The notes beneath the pieces are model-generated. The model was not told the origin of the DNA. It saw only the letters and a list, made by a program, of their open reading frames with translations, and ran no database searches. Shown one piece after another: positions 1 through 11,600 of a DNA stretch of 59,496 nt. Positions within the stretch are counted from its first letter, which is position 1; each line of letters begins with the position of its first letter. The stretch comes from Acidobacteriota bacterium (GTDB taxonomy: Bacteria; Acidobacteriota; Thermoanaerobaculia; Multivoradales; J023). The DNA lies in assembly GCA_029263395.1 (NCBI GenBank), contig JAJCXO010000148.1, positions 1 to 59,496 on the forward strand, given 5' to 3'. The position numbers were made by a program, and so were the translations under genes.

Positions 1-1
1 C

Positions 2-2644
2 GATTTTTCACCTCGACGAGTACCACTTGGGCTGTCATCCACGGAGTTGAACCAAGCTGCCACCTCAGCTGCTGAATTCGGCGCCTCCCTCGAGAGTTTT
101 CTGTTGACCTGTTGGCAGGTTCTGCTCGCTCGCATCGCAGGTCGTTCTGAGCTGGTTTTGGGGTGTCGCAGTGACGGCCGTCACCATGAGCCTCTGCGCA
201 CCGGACTCGGGCTACTCGAGACCTATTTACCGCTCCGCAGCCGGATCACTGGCAAGGAGCAACTTGCCCAGATGTTGCCGCGCAATGACGCAGCTCAGGC
301 GGCCAATCGAGAGTGGCAAGAACTCTTTGACTGGGATCTGATCCTGGCTGCCCAAGGCGGCACCACTGCTCGAGAGCAATTCTTTCCCTACGCTTTCGAA
401 TTCGAAAGCCAGCCGTCACGGTGGCATGCCGGCAACTCCACCTGGACACTCCATCGCCAGTTCAGCTGCACCGCCCCGTTTGGTCTCAAGCTCGCTTGCT
501 CGAGCATGGCCGACCAACCCGAGGTGCAACTCGACTACGACCCTCGTCGTTTCGCGGCAGAAGACGTCCGAGCGCTAGCCCACCAGCTCAAAACCTTGTG
601 CCGGCGCGCCGTCGCCGATCCTGAAGCCACCACTGGCTCGCTCACCCTGTCGAATCCTAGCCAGCGGCATTGGCTGAGTCTCGCCCGCAACGACACCATG
701 AGAAACTTTGGTCGGCCGACGGCCATCCATCAGCTGTTCGAAACATGGGCCGAGCACTCCCCCAAGGCTCCCGCGGTGCGCTTCGAAGATCGGGTTTGGA
801 ACTACGACAGCCTGAACCGACGCGCCAACCAGCTTGCCCGAGAACTCTCCGATCATGGGATTGGATCGGAAACGCCGGTGGCTTTGTGCCTCCAACGTTC
901 AGAGGATCTCGCGGTGGCCGTGCTAGCGGTTTGGAAGGCCGGCGGGTTCTACATACCTCTCGATCCAGAGGCCCCACGTAAGCGCTTGGCCCGGCTGCTC
1001 GAGGGCATCGCTCCTCGGTTGGTGGTGGTTCACGAACAATTTCTCGACCTGCTACCAGTGGCCGGGCCGGAGGTGCTTTGCCTGGAACAGGCGAGCCCTC
1101 GCATCGCGGCCCAGCCCGACATGGATCTGAAGCGGAGCGTCACCCCGGATCAACTCGCTTATGTAGTCCACACCTCGGGCTCGACCGGCGCGCCCAAGCC
1201 GATCGCCACATCGCATCGCAACGCGTTCAACTACCTATCCTTCGTCACCGAAGCTTACGAGCTCTCACCTCGTGATGTTGTGCTGCAACTCGCTTCCTTA
1301 TCCTTTGATGCCTCCGTCAGGGATCTCTTCGGGCCTCTGACGTCGGGAGCAAGCGCGGTCATCGTTGGTGCCTTGAACGCTATCACCCCCGACGCACTGC
1401 TGACCCAACTGAACGCCCGCGGCATCACCTGTGTGCTGAGTATCGTGCCAACCTTGCTGCGGGAATTGCTGGCGGCAGCGGGACGGGCCGAAACGGCGGA
1501 GGCAGGAGATATTTATCCCGACCTTCGTCTGGTCTTGGCCAGCGGTGAAGTTCTCCACCAGCGGGACGGCACCGAGGTCCATCGACGCCTGGGGCCTCAC
1601 GTGCGGCTGATAAATCAATACGGTCCAACCGAATGCACGATGACGTCCACCTGGTGGCCAATGCCGGCCAGAACGGCCGACGAGAGGCCAGCGGCATTGG
1701 GTGACCCGATTGCCAATACCCGCATCTACTTGCTCGATCGCGAGGCCCAGCTCACCCCGGCGGGAGCCGCCGGCGAGATCTGTATCGCTGGTGCAGGCTT
1801 GGCTCGAGGCTACTTCGGACGACCGTCTTGGACCGCCCAAGCTTTCCTCCCTAACCCTTGGAACGACCGATCGGGCGATTGTCAAATCGGCTCCAGGCTC
1901 TACCGCACTGGAGATCTGGCCCGCTGGCAGCTGACGGGACAACTCGAATTCCTCGGCCGGAGCGATCAACAAGTCAAGATTCATGGAGTGCGCATCGAGC
2001 TAGGCGAGATCGAGGGCGCGCTGCGGCAGATACCAGCGGTTCGAGCGGCGGCAGTGATCGCTCGCAGCGACCCGTCGGCAACCCGGTCGCCAGCGCACGA
2101 AGCTTTTGGGCCGGATCGACTGCGTCTGGTCGCCTATATCGTCCCACAGGAGCGAGCCATCCCGGCTGAAACGGAGCTGCGGGAGCTCTTGCAGCACCAC
2201 CTGCCGATCTACATGCTGCCAGCGATCTTCGTCAGCTTGAAGGCGCTGCCGTTGACCGCTAGCGGTAAAGTCGATCGGGCCGCCTTGCCTGATCCCAGCC
2301 AGTCACAAGCACCCTACATCGCCCCCAGGACACCGACTGAGCAAACTCTTGTCGACATCTGGCGAGAGACTCTGGAGCTCGACCGGGTTGGAGTCAAAGA
2401 CAATTTTTTCGCCATCGGCGGACATTCCTTGCTTGCAACTCAAGTCGCGGCGAGGATCCACGCCGCTTTTGGTCTTGAACTCGGCCTTCCAGCCTTGTTC
2501 AGAGCGCCAACCATCGCTGAGCTCGCCGAGCTAGTTGTGGAGGAAGAGATGCACCAGGTGGGCGCACGTGAGGTCGAAGAGCTGTTACGCCAGGTCGAGA
2601 CCATGGCCAAGGTTTCCTCAGACAATTCGACGGAGGAACGGTGA
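2..2644 (+). CDS. Non-ribosomal peptide synthetase, 3' part: (C)-A-PCP (5'-truncated)
   Basis: The reading frame is open to the left edge from base 2. The first visible residues read as the second half of a condensation domain, ending near residue 70 (for example LGLLETYLPLRSRI). The TTG at 47 is therefore not the real start. An adenylation domain follows (TSGSTGAPKP near residue 391, YGPTEC, YRTGDLARW, ASGKVDRAALP), then a carrier domain (FFAIGGHSLLATQ, Ser near 806). The specificity residues read by eye are D-A-R-S-L-S-Q-M-T, which I cannot assign to a substrate. The last G of the A3 core is a proline (PKP). The C-terminal tail carries a charged helix, EVEELLRQVETM, which looks like an inter-subunit docking element. 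The stop overlaps the next gene's GTG as GTGA, so the two are translationally coupled. The enzyme activates and loads one amino acid in the cytoplasm. The family is certain; the substrate is unknown. Confidence 0.95.
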   Translation, partial: DFSPRRVPLGLSSTELNQAATSAAEFGASLESFLLTCWQVLLARIAGRSELVLGCRSDGRHHEPLRTGLGLLETYLPLRSRITGKEQLAQMLPRNDAAQAANREWQELFDWDLILAAQGGTTAREQFFPYAFEFESQPSRWHAGNSTWTLHRQFSCTAPFGLKLACSSMADQPEVQLDYDPRRFAAEDVRALAHQLKTLCRRAVADPEATTGSLTLSNPSQRHWLSLARNDTMRNFGRPTAIHQLFETWAEHSPKAPAVRFEDRVWNYDSLNRRANQLARELSDHGIGSETPVALCLQRSEDLAVAVLAVWKAGGFYIPLDPEAPRKRLARLLEGIAPRLVVVHEQFLDLLPVAGPEVLCLEQASPRIAAQPDMDLKRSVTPDQLAYVVHTSGSTGAPKPIATSHRNAFNYLSFVTEAYELSPRDVVLQLASLSFDASVRDLFGPLTSGASAVIVGALNAITPDALLTQLNARGITCVLSIVPTLLRELLAAAGRAETAEAGDIYPDLRLVLASGEVLHQRDGTEVHRRLGPHVRLINQYGPTECTMTSTWWPMPARTADERPAALGDPIANTRIYLLDREAQLTPAGAAGEICIAGAGLARGYFGRPSWTAQAFLPNPWNDRSGDCQIGSRLYRTGDLARWQLTGQLEFLGRSDQQVKIHGVRIELGEIEGALRQIPAVRAAAVIARSDPSATRSPAHEAFGPDRLRLVAYIVPQERAIPAETELRELLQHHLPIYMLPAIFVSLKALPLTASGKVDRAALPDPSQSQAPYIAPRTPTEQTLVDIWRETLELDRVGVKDNFFAIGGHSLLATQVAARIHAAFGLELGLPALFRAPTIAELAELVVEEEMHQVGAREVEELLRQVETMAKVSSDNSTEER

Positions 2645-5600
2645 CCTCGAACAACGAAAAGCTGCTCGCCGACCAGCGAGATCGCCTGTCGAAGTTGTCA
2701 CCGGAGCAGCAGGCTCTATTCCAACAGCTGCTGCGACAGAAAGCTGCCGCGTCGGCGGCACCCGAGATCGAACCGATTGCTCGCGACGGCGAGATGGAGC
2801 TGTCGTTCTCGCAACATCGCCAGTGGTTCCTCGAACAGCTCGAGCCTGAAACCTCGGCCTACAACTTGTCGCTGGCGGTCGACATCCGTCGACCCTTGTC
2901 ACCCGCGATCCTGCAGGCGAGTTTTGGCGAGATCGTCTGCCGGCACGAGGCATTGCGCACCACCTTCCGGGTTTCGGACGGAGACCCCCACCAGATCATC
3001 GCCCCAAACTTTGATCTTCGACTGCCGATCGTCGATCTCGCGGGACTCTCCGCTGATGTCCAAGATTCCGCCCGTCGGAAACTGATCCGATGCGAAGGGC
3101 GTCGCCCATTCCGACTGAGTCAGGGTCCACTCCTCCGCACGACTCTGGTTCGTCTGGGCCCCAACAGCTACCTCTTGCTGCTGACGCTGCACCACATTAT
3201 CTCGGACGGCTGGTCGATGGAGCTGATGTTGACCGAACTCGCCGAGCTTTACGGAGCATTGTCCTCCGACCGTCCGCCACAACTCCCCGAACTAAAGATC
3301 CAGTACGCCGACTACGCCGCTTGGCAACGTCGCCAACTCACCGGCGAGGCTCTCGAGAAACATCTGGGCTACTGGCGAGACCGCCTGCAAATGACGCTAC
3401 CGGTTCTCGAGTTGCCGACCGACACTCCCCGCCCGGCGTTTCAAACCTACCGCGGCGGCAGCTGCCCGCTGAGCCTCGAAGACAACCTCACTGTCGCCAT
3501 CAGAACCCTTAGCCAGCGGCGAGAAGCCACCCCGTTCATGATCCTCCTGGCAGCTCTCAAGGCCCTGCTCAGCCGCGAGACGGATCAACACGACCTGTGC
3601 ATCGGTACCTACGTCGCTAATCGCCAGCGACCGGAGATCCAGCATCTGATCGGCTTCTTCGTCAACACCTTGGCGCTCCGCACCGATCTATCGGGCGACC
3701 CCAGATTCGACGAGTTGCTCGGGCGAGTTCAGGAGGTCACTCTCGGAGCTTACGATCACCAGGAGTTGCCGTTCGAAAAACTGCTCGAAGAGCTGCAACC
3801 GGAACGTGCCACGAGCCACACCCCGCTGTTCCAGGTGATGGTGGTTTATCAGACCATCCGTCAAGGGGCTTCCGGGTTGACCGAGCTGGCAGCCGTCGAC
3901 GGTGCCTACCAGAACCAGGGACGGGCGAATTTCGACCTCACGCTGTGGCTGTGGGAGCGTGGCGACTCGGTCAGTGGGCGCTTGGAGTACAACCGAGACT
4001 TGTTCTCAGCAACCACTGTCCAGCGGCTCGCGGGCCGCTTTCAGAGGTTGTTGGCTTCAGCGATGGCGGATCCTTCCCAACCACTGAGCCAGCTCCCCGT
4101 TCTTGCGCCGTCCGAAACTCACCAACTGCTCTATGAATGGAACGACCGACCCGAAACCGGCGTCGAAACCACTTTCTTGAACCTCTTCGAGCAACAGGTC
4201 GAGCAGGCTCCTCATCGCACTGCTGTCTTCGACGCCGAGACGGCCGAAGAACTGACCTATCGCCAGCTCGACCAGCAGAGCAACCGTCTTGCCTGGCACC
4301 TGATTCGACAGCACTTGGTTCGACCCGGCGTCGGACCCGAGATTCGGATAGGTGTGCTGCTCGAACGTTCGCTCGACCTCGTGGTCGGTCTGCTGGCGGT
4401 CCTCAAGGCGGGAGGAGCTTTTATACCGCTCGATCCAACCCACCCCGCCACGCGCCGACAGCTACTGGTGGAAGATGCCGACATGACGCTGGTGTTGAGC
4501 CACCGCGGCCTGGCCGGAGAGCTGCACGGCCCCGAAATACTAGACCTTGATCTACAGCGGGCAGACATCGACGCCGAAAGCTCCAACGCTCCGGCTAGCC
4601 AAACGATGGCAGCAAACGCTGCCTACTTAATTTACACCTCGGGCTCGACGGGTCGCCCCAAAGGGGTCGTCGTACCTCACGCCTGCCTGGGCTGGTATGT
4701 CCAGGCCGCTGCCGAACACTACCAATTGAAGCCTGACGATCGGGCCCTCCATTTGTCGTCGATCGCCTTTGACAACAGTGTCGAAGAGATCTTCCCGCCA
4801 CTCACCAAGGGTGCTGCCGTTGTGCTCCGAGATGCCGAATCCCTGGCTTCTCTCGAACGCTTCTTCCGCCGTTGTGAGGCATGGAAAATCAGCGTCATGA
4901 GCCCGCCGACGACGCTGTGGCACGAGATGGTCGACGCCCTCGACGCCCACCCCGAGTTGTGGCCTTCAACCTTGCGTTTACTCTCGGTAGGCGGCGAGCA
5001 GATACTGCGCCAGAAAGTCGACCGCTGGCACCAGGTGGTCGGCGATCGGGCCCGCCTGATCAACTCTTACGGTCCAACCGAATCGACGGTTGTTGCGACC
5101 CTCGATAACCTCACCGCGGACCGCCCGGAGATCAGCGCGCCCATCGGGCGACCGATGACTGGGGCGGGCGCACGGATCGCCGACCGGACGTTTCAGCTGA
5201 CGCCCCAGGGAGCGGCCGGCGAGCTGTTGATCACCGGCGGAGGGGTCACTCGCGGTTATCTCGGCCGGCCGCGCCAAACGGCCCAGAGTTTCGCGCCAGA
5301 TCCTTGGAGCCCTAGCCGTGGCGCAAGACTCTACCGCACCGGCGACCGCGTTCGATGGTTAGCCGACGGTCGGCTGCAATTCCTCGGGCGGGTCGATCAT
5401 CAGGTCAAAATTCGTGGCTTCCGAGTCGAACCAGGGGAGATCGAGGCTCGTCTGAGACAACATTCAGAGGTCCGAGAGGCGGTTGTCCTGGCCCGTGAAG
5501 ACCACCCCCACGACCGCCGACTCGTGGCCTATGTGTGTGCTCGGGAAAACTCGGCTCTGCCGTCGACCCGCGAGCTTCGCGCCTTTGTTGGCGAGCAGCT

Positions 5601-8600
5601 CCCCGATTACATGATGCCGAGCGCCATCGTCTGGATGGAAGAGTTACCCCGGGGACCCAGCGGTAAGATCGATCGCGGCGCCAACCGCCCTAATGCCTAC
5701 CCAGCCCCCGAAGACGAACGTTTTCTCGACGCCCCCTTGGTGTCACCGAGAACTCCGACCGAGGAGCTGATCGCCGGCATCTGGTCGGAAATTCTCGGTA
5801 TGGATCCTGCGAGCCAGACCGCGATCAGTGTTCACGACAATTTCTTCGAGCTCGGAGGGCACTCTCTGCTGGCCACCCGGGTCATGGCCCGCTTGAGTGA
5901 GAGTTTTGGAACCGACTTGGAGCTCCGCTCCTTCTTCGAAGCCCCCACCATCGCCGGTCAGGCCGAGGTGCTCGAACACGCGACCCGCGATCCGGTACCG
6001 CCGATCGTGCCAGTCTCGCGAGATTGCGAGCTGCCATTGTCGTTTCCTCAGGAGCGGATCTGGTTCTTGAACCAGCTCGATCCTGACTCCACCGCATACC
6101 ACGTCCCACGAGCCTACCGGCTTGGCGGTCAACTCAACCTGACATCCCTACGCCAAGCGTATGGCGAGCTCACCCAGCGCCACGAAATCCTGCGCACCAA
6201 CTTTCCGGAACGTGGTGGACACCCCTACCAACACATCCACCCCGTACGCCCCCCCGACATGACGATTGTCGATCTCGAGGGGCTCAACTCCACAGACTGT
6301 AACTCAGAGGTTGACGCCTGGGTTCGGTGTGAGGGTAAGCGGCTCTTCGACCTGGCCCTCGACACGCTCATTCGCATCGTGGTCCTGAAGCTCGCCCAAG
6401 ACGACCACGTCGTGATTCAGACGGAGCATCACCTGGTCCATGACGGTTGGGCCGAAGGCATCCTGATGGCCGACCTGGTGACCTACTACGCTGCTTTCTC
6501 TGAAGGTCACCCGGCGCAGCTACCCGAGCTGCCGATCCAATTCGCCGATTTTGCATACTGGCAGCGCCAGTGGTTACAAGGCGAAGTGCTCGAAAGTCAA
6601 CTCGCCTTTTGGCGGCAGCAGTTGGCCGACGCGCCTGCAATGCTCGAACTTCCGACCGATCGGCCGCGACCGGCGATCCAGGGATCACAAGGCGATGAGC
6701 TCGTTCGGACGCTTTCAGGGTCGCTGTCGACGCTCCTCCGAGACATCAGCCGCAGCCACGGGTCGACCTTGTTCATGACCCTAGCCTCGGCGTTCGAGAT
6801 CTTGATGCAACGGTATTCTGGTCAGCACGACATCGTGCTGGGCACCGGGGTCGCCAACCGCCGCCGGCAAGAGACCGAAGGCATGCTGGGGATGGTGATC
6901 AACACCCTCTCGCTACGAACCGATGTTAGTGGCGACCCCACGTTTGAAGAGTTGTTGGCCCGGGTCCGCGAGGTTTGTCTGGGCGCCTACGCTCATCAGG
7001 ACGTCCCTTTCAGCAAGGTTGTCGACGCGGTCCGACCGGAACGGGCTCTGAGTCACTCGCCGATTTTCCAGGTATTTTTTGCATTTCAAGACGCTCCCCT
7101 CGCGGAAACACCGTATGAAGGTGACCTGACGTTCGAAGCCCTCGGCCATCACAATCGCTCCTCGAAGTTTGATCTCCTGGTCATCGCGGTGCCCCATGCC
7201 GAGCGGCGCGTAGGATCGGACCCCGAGACGGCGCCAGGACAACACGTCACGCTGCTGTGGGAATACGACGTGGACCTGTTCGACACCTCCACCATCGTAC
7301 GGATGGCGAACCACTACGAAACTCTGCTCGCTGAAGTGGTGACCGACACCACCTTGCGAATCGAGCAGTTGCCCCTACTCACCGGGCGAGAACGCCACCA
7401 ATTGCTGGTCGAGTGGAACGACACGGTCAGCTCCCCAACTGCCCAAGCCGGTTGGACCGAACTCTTCGTCAGCAGCACTCGACGGGTTCCCGACGCAGTC
7501 GCATTACAGGTCGGAGACTGCGCCTTGAGCTATCGCGAGCTCGATCGGCGATCGGATCACCTCGCCGATCAACTCCGGGTCGAGGGTGTCGAGACCGGCA
7601 CCCGGGTAGGCCTCGCCTTAAGACGCTCCGCCGACCTGGTGGTCAGCCTCATCGCGGTTTGGAAAACCGGTGCCACCTATGTACCGATCGACCCAGCGTA
7701 TCCTGAGGCGCGTCGACGCTTCATGCTCGAGGACTCTGAGGCAACCCTCGTGCTAACCGACGAGGGCCGAGAACCTCTGAGCTCATCGGTGAAAGCCCTC
7801 ACCCTCTCTGCATTGCAAGCGGTGACGCCAGAACCCGTGGATCGAGTCACCGCCACCGTTCATGACACGGACCTCCCAAGCCACCTGATTTTCACCTCCG
7901 GTTCCACCGGTCGGCCGAAAGGCGTCGTGATCCGGCACGCCAGCGTTGCCGCCTTGTGCCACTGGGGACGTTCAGCCTTCTCCGATGAAGAGCTGGCCGG
8001 GGTTCTCGCCACCACTTCGATCTGTTTCGACCTGTCGGTGTTCGAAATCTTCGTTCCTCTGAGCTGGGGTGGCAGGGTCATTCTGGCGGACCACGCCCTT
8101 GATCTGCCGCCATCGACCGCAACCTTGATCAATACCGTGCCATCGGCGATGGCCGAGCTGGTGCGCCTCGATCAGTTGCCATCCACCCTTCGCACTGTCA
8201 ACCTGGCAGGCGAGCCCTGGCCAGCTCCACTGAGCGAGGCCATCTGGCGGCAAACCAATGCCCAACGCCAGCTCAACCTCTACGGGCCGTCAGAAGATAC
8301 CACCTACTCGACCGTCGCAGAGCTGGCTGCGGGTAGCCAAGGGTCGCCGCCGATTGGGCGACCGATTGCCGATACCCGGGCCTATCTCCTGAGCCCGGGT
8401 CTGCAACTTTTGCCGCAAGGCGCGATCGGAGAGCTTTTCCTGGCTGGGCGAGGCCTCGCGATCGGCTATCACCGACGACCACGGCGGACTGCCGAAGGGT
8501 TTGTCCCCAATCCATGGAGCCGCCTGCCTGGTCGGCGCCTCTATCGCACCGGCGACCTCGCACGATACTTGACCGATGGTCAGATGACCTTTCTGGGTCG

Positions 8601-11600
8601 CAACGACCACCAGGTCAAGATCCGCGGTTTCCGCATCGAGCTTGGTGAAGTCGAGGCCAAGCTCGCCGCCCATCCAGCCGTCCTAGAGGTGGTGGCCTGG
8701 GTCGACGAAGCCGACGGAGCCGACCGTCGGCTGGTGGCGGCGGTGGTTACGGAGAGCCCCCAACCGACCGTTGGCGAGTTGCGGGATGCCCTCGCCTCGA
8801 CGCTGCCGAACCACCTCGTGCCGTCCATGATCCTCTTCCTCGATGCCATCCCGCGCTTGCCCAACGGCAAAGTCAACCGCGGTGCTCTCGCCGACTCCGT
8901 GCCTTCGGGTCCGGCCCTGGAGCCATCGTCTCAGCGGTCACCGTCGACACCTACCGAGGAGTTGATCGCTGGTATCTGGAGCCAAATTCTAAACCTCGAA
9001 GGAGACCAATTCGGGGTCGACGAGGACTTCTTCGAGCTCGGAGGCCATTCGCTGCTCGCGACCCAAGTCCTGTCCCGTTTGCGGCAGGCCCTGACGGTTG
9101 ATATCCCGCTGCGAAGGCTGTTTCAGGCTCGTACCGTAGCCACCTTGGCCCGGTTGGTGGATCGCCAACGTGTAGCAGGACCAAAGGCCGATGACCCGCC
9201 GATTCGCAAGCAGACCCACGATCAGCCTCACCCGCTGTCTTTTGCCCAGGAAAGACTGTGGTTTCTGGATCGGCTGGAGTCCCTGAGTTCGGCCTACAAC
9301 GTACCAGCTGCAGTACGTATCGGCGGCAACCTCGACAACGCTGTGCTCACCGCTTGCCTCATGGAGATCGTGCGGCGCCACGAAGTGCTACGGACAACCT
9401 TTCGCGACCTCAACGGCCGTCCGGAACAGCATGTCGGACCCAGCGTCGGCTGGCGCCTGCCGGTGATCGACCTATCGGCGCTGTCGGCCGTCGCCAGACA
9501 TTCGACGAGCGAATTGCTGGCAGCAACCGAAGCCGAGCGTCCATTCGATCTCTCGGCAGGTCCTTTACTCCGTACCTTGCTGATTAGACACCAACCTGAC
9601 GATCACCTGCTGGTGGTCAACCTGCACCATATCGTGGCCGACGGCTGGTCCCTCGGCATCATGGTCAAAGAGCTTGCGGCGCTCTACGCGGCTTTCCTCG
9701 CCGGTCGGCCTTCGCCGCTCGCAGAGCTGCCAATCCAATACGGGGATTTCACCTGCTGGCAACGAGCATGGCTAGAGGCCGGAGAGCTCGAGCGTCAGCT
9801 CACGGCGTGGCGACAGCAGCTCGTCGGTGCCCCCACGGTGCTCGAGCTACCGACCGACCGACCTCGCCCATCCGTTCAAAGCTACCGCGGCGCTCGCCAG
9901 TCGGTGGCACTCTCCCCTGAGCTCAGTGACCAACTGCTGGAACAGAGCCGTGCTCAGGATGTCACCCTGTTCATGACGCTTCTAGCATCCTTCGCGGTGG
10001 TGTTGTCCCGTCACTCCGGGCAAGAAGATCTGCTCATCGGCACGCCGATCGCCAACCGCAATCGGATAGAGCTCGAAGAGTTGATCGGTTTCTTCGCCAA
10101 CACGCTGGCCCTGCGCGTCGACCTGTCGGCTGCCGCAACCAGTCAAGACCTGTTAGCGGCCGTACGCCGCCGAGCCCTTGCTGCTTACGCTCACCAAGAT
10201 TTGCCTTTTGAAAAATTGGTCGACGCCCTAGAGCCTCAGCGTGATCTCAGTCGGCAGCCACTCTTTCAAGTCATGCTGGTGTTGCAGAACGCGCCCCGCA
10301 AGACGGTCGAAAGTGCGGGGCTGGAACTCCAGTTCCTGCCTCTGGACCCACCCACCTCAAAATTCGACCTCCTCCTGATGTTGTCCGAGAGTCCTCGCGG
10401 CCTTCGAGGGCATCTCGAGTACAGCACCGATCTCTTCGACGAAACCACCATTCGCCGCCTGGGAATCCACTTTGAACGCACCCTGAGAACCCTCGCTGCG
10501 GCGGATGGAACAGCTCTCGGTAATTGGTCGCTCTTAGACGCCGCCGAGCGCCATCAACTGCTGATGGCTTGGGGACGACCTGATGCCGACACGGTTCGCA
10601 CCCACCTCGCCCATCAGCGCTTCGAGATCCAGGCGCAGGCGACTCCAGACGCCCTGGCAGCCTGCTACGCCGGCACAGCGCTGACCTACCGTCAGCTCGA
10701 TCGGCGAGCCAATCAGCTGGCTCGCCAGCTTCGCCGACTTGGGGTTGGAGTCGAGACCCGGGTGGCTCTGGCACTCACCCGGTCCTTGGATCTCGCAGTT
10801 GCTGTCTTAGGTGTCTTGAAAGCAGGCGCGGCCTGCGTACCGCTCGATCCAGACTACCCCGCCGAGCGCTTGCGTTTCATGCTCGAGGACTCTGGCGCTG
10901 AGTTGGTGATCCGTCATCGACAGTCGCCGCTGGAACTTCCTGCCAGCAACCACCTCACGGTATGCCTTGATGCTGACCGCAGTCGGATCGAACAGCAGGA
11001 TGCTAGCCCACTAGCCATCAACGCAACTTCGGCGGCCCTGGCCTACGTGATCTACACCTCCGGATCCACCGGTCGCCCCAAGGGTGTCGCGATGCCCCAT
11101 GGAGTGCTCGCCAATCTAGTGGCTTGGCAGCTGTCGGGGGACGACGCCGGCAAGCCTTGTCGAACGCTGCAGTTTGCGGCGCTGAGCTTCGACGTTTCGT
11201 TCCAAGAAATGCTCACCACTTGGAGTGCCGGCGGCACCTTGTGCCTGATCCCAGAATCGACCCGGCGCCATGCCGACGAACTACTCGCGGAGCTGCAACG
11301 GCTGGCCATTGAGCGCCTTTTCATACCACCCATCGCCCTGCAACAGTTGGCGCAGGTGGCGCGCTCCCGTGGCGAAGTCCCGCCGACGTTGCAAGAGATC
11401 ATCGCGGCCGGTGAACAGCTACAGGTCGCCGGTCCGGTGGCAGACTTCTTCGCTCAGCTTTCAGGCTGCACTCTGGCCAATCACTACGGTCCATCGGAGA
11501 CCCATGCGGTATCTGGGTGTCGTCTCACCGGCTCGGTCGCCGATTGGCCAACGTTACCCACCATCGGTCGACCGATCTCTTCCACCCACCTCTACCTCTT

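Noticed and set aside
47-2644. TTG at 47 as the start of the first NRPS gene
   Set aside because: The frame is open to base 2 and the codons upstream of 47 read as condensation-domain sequence, so the gene is cut by the window edge.
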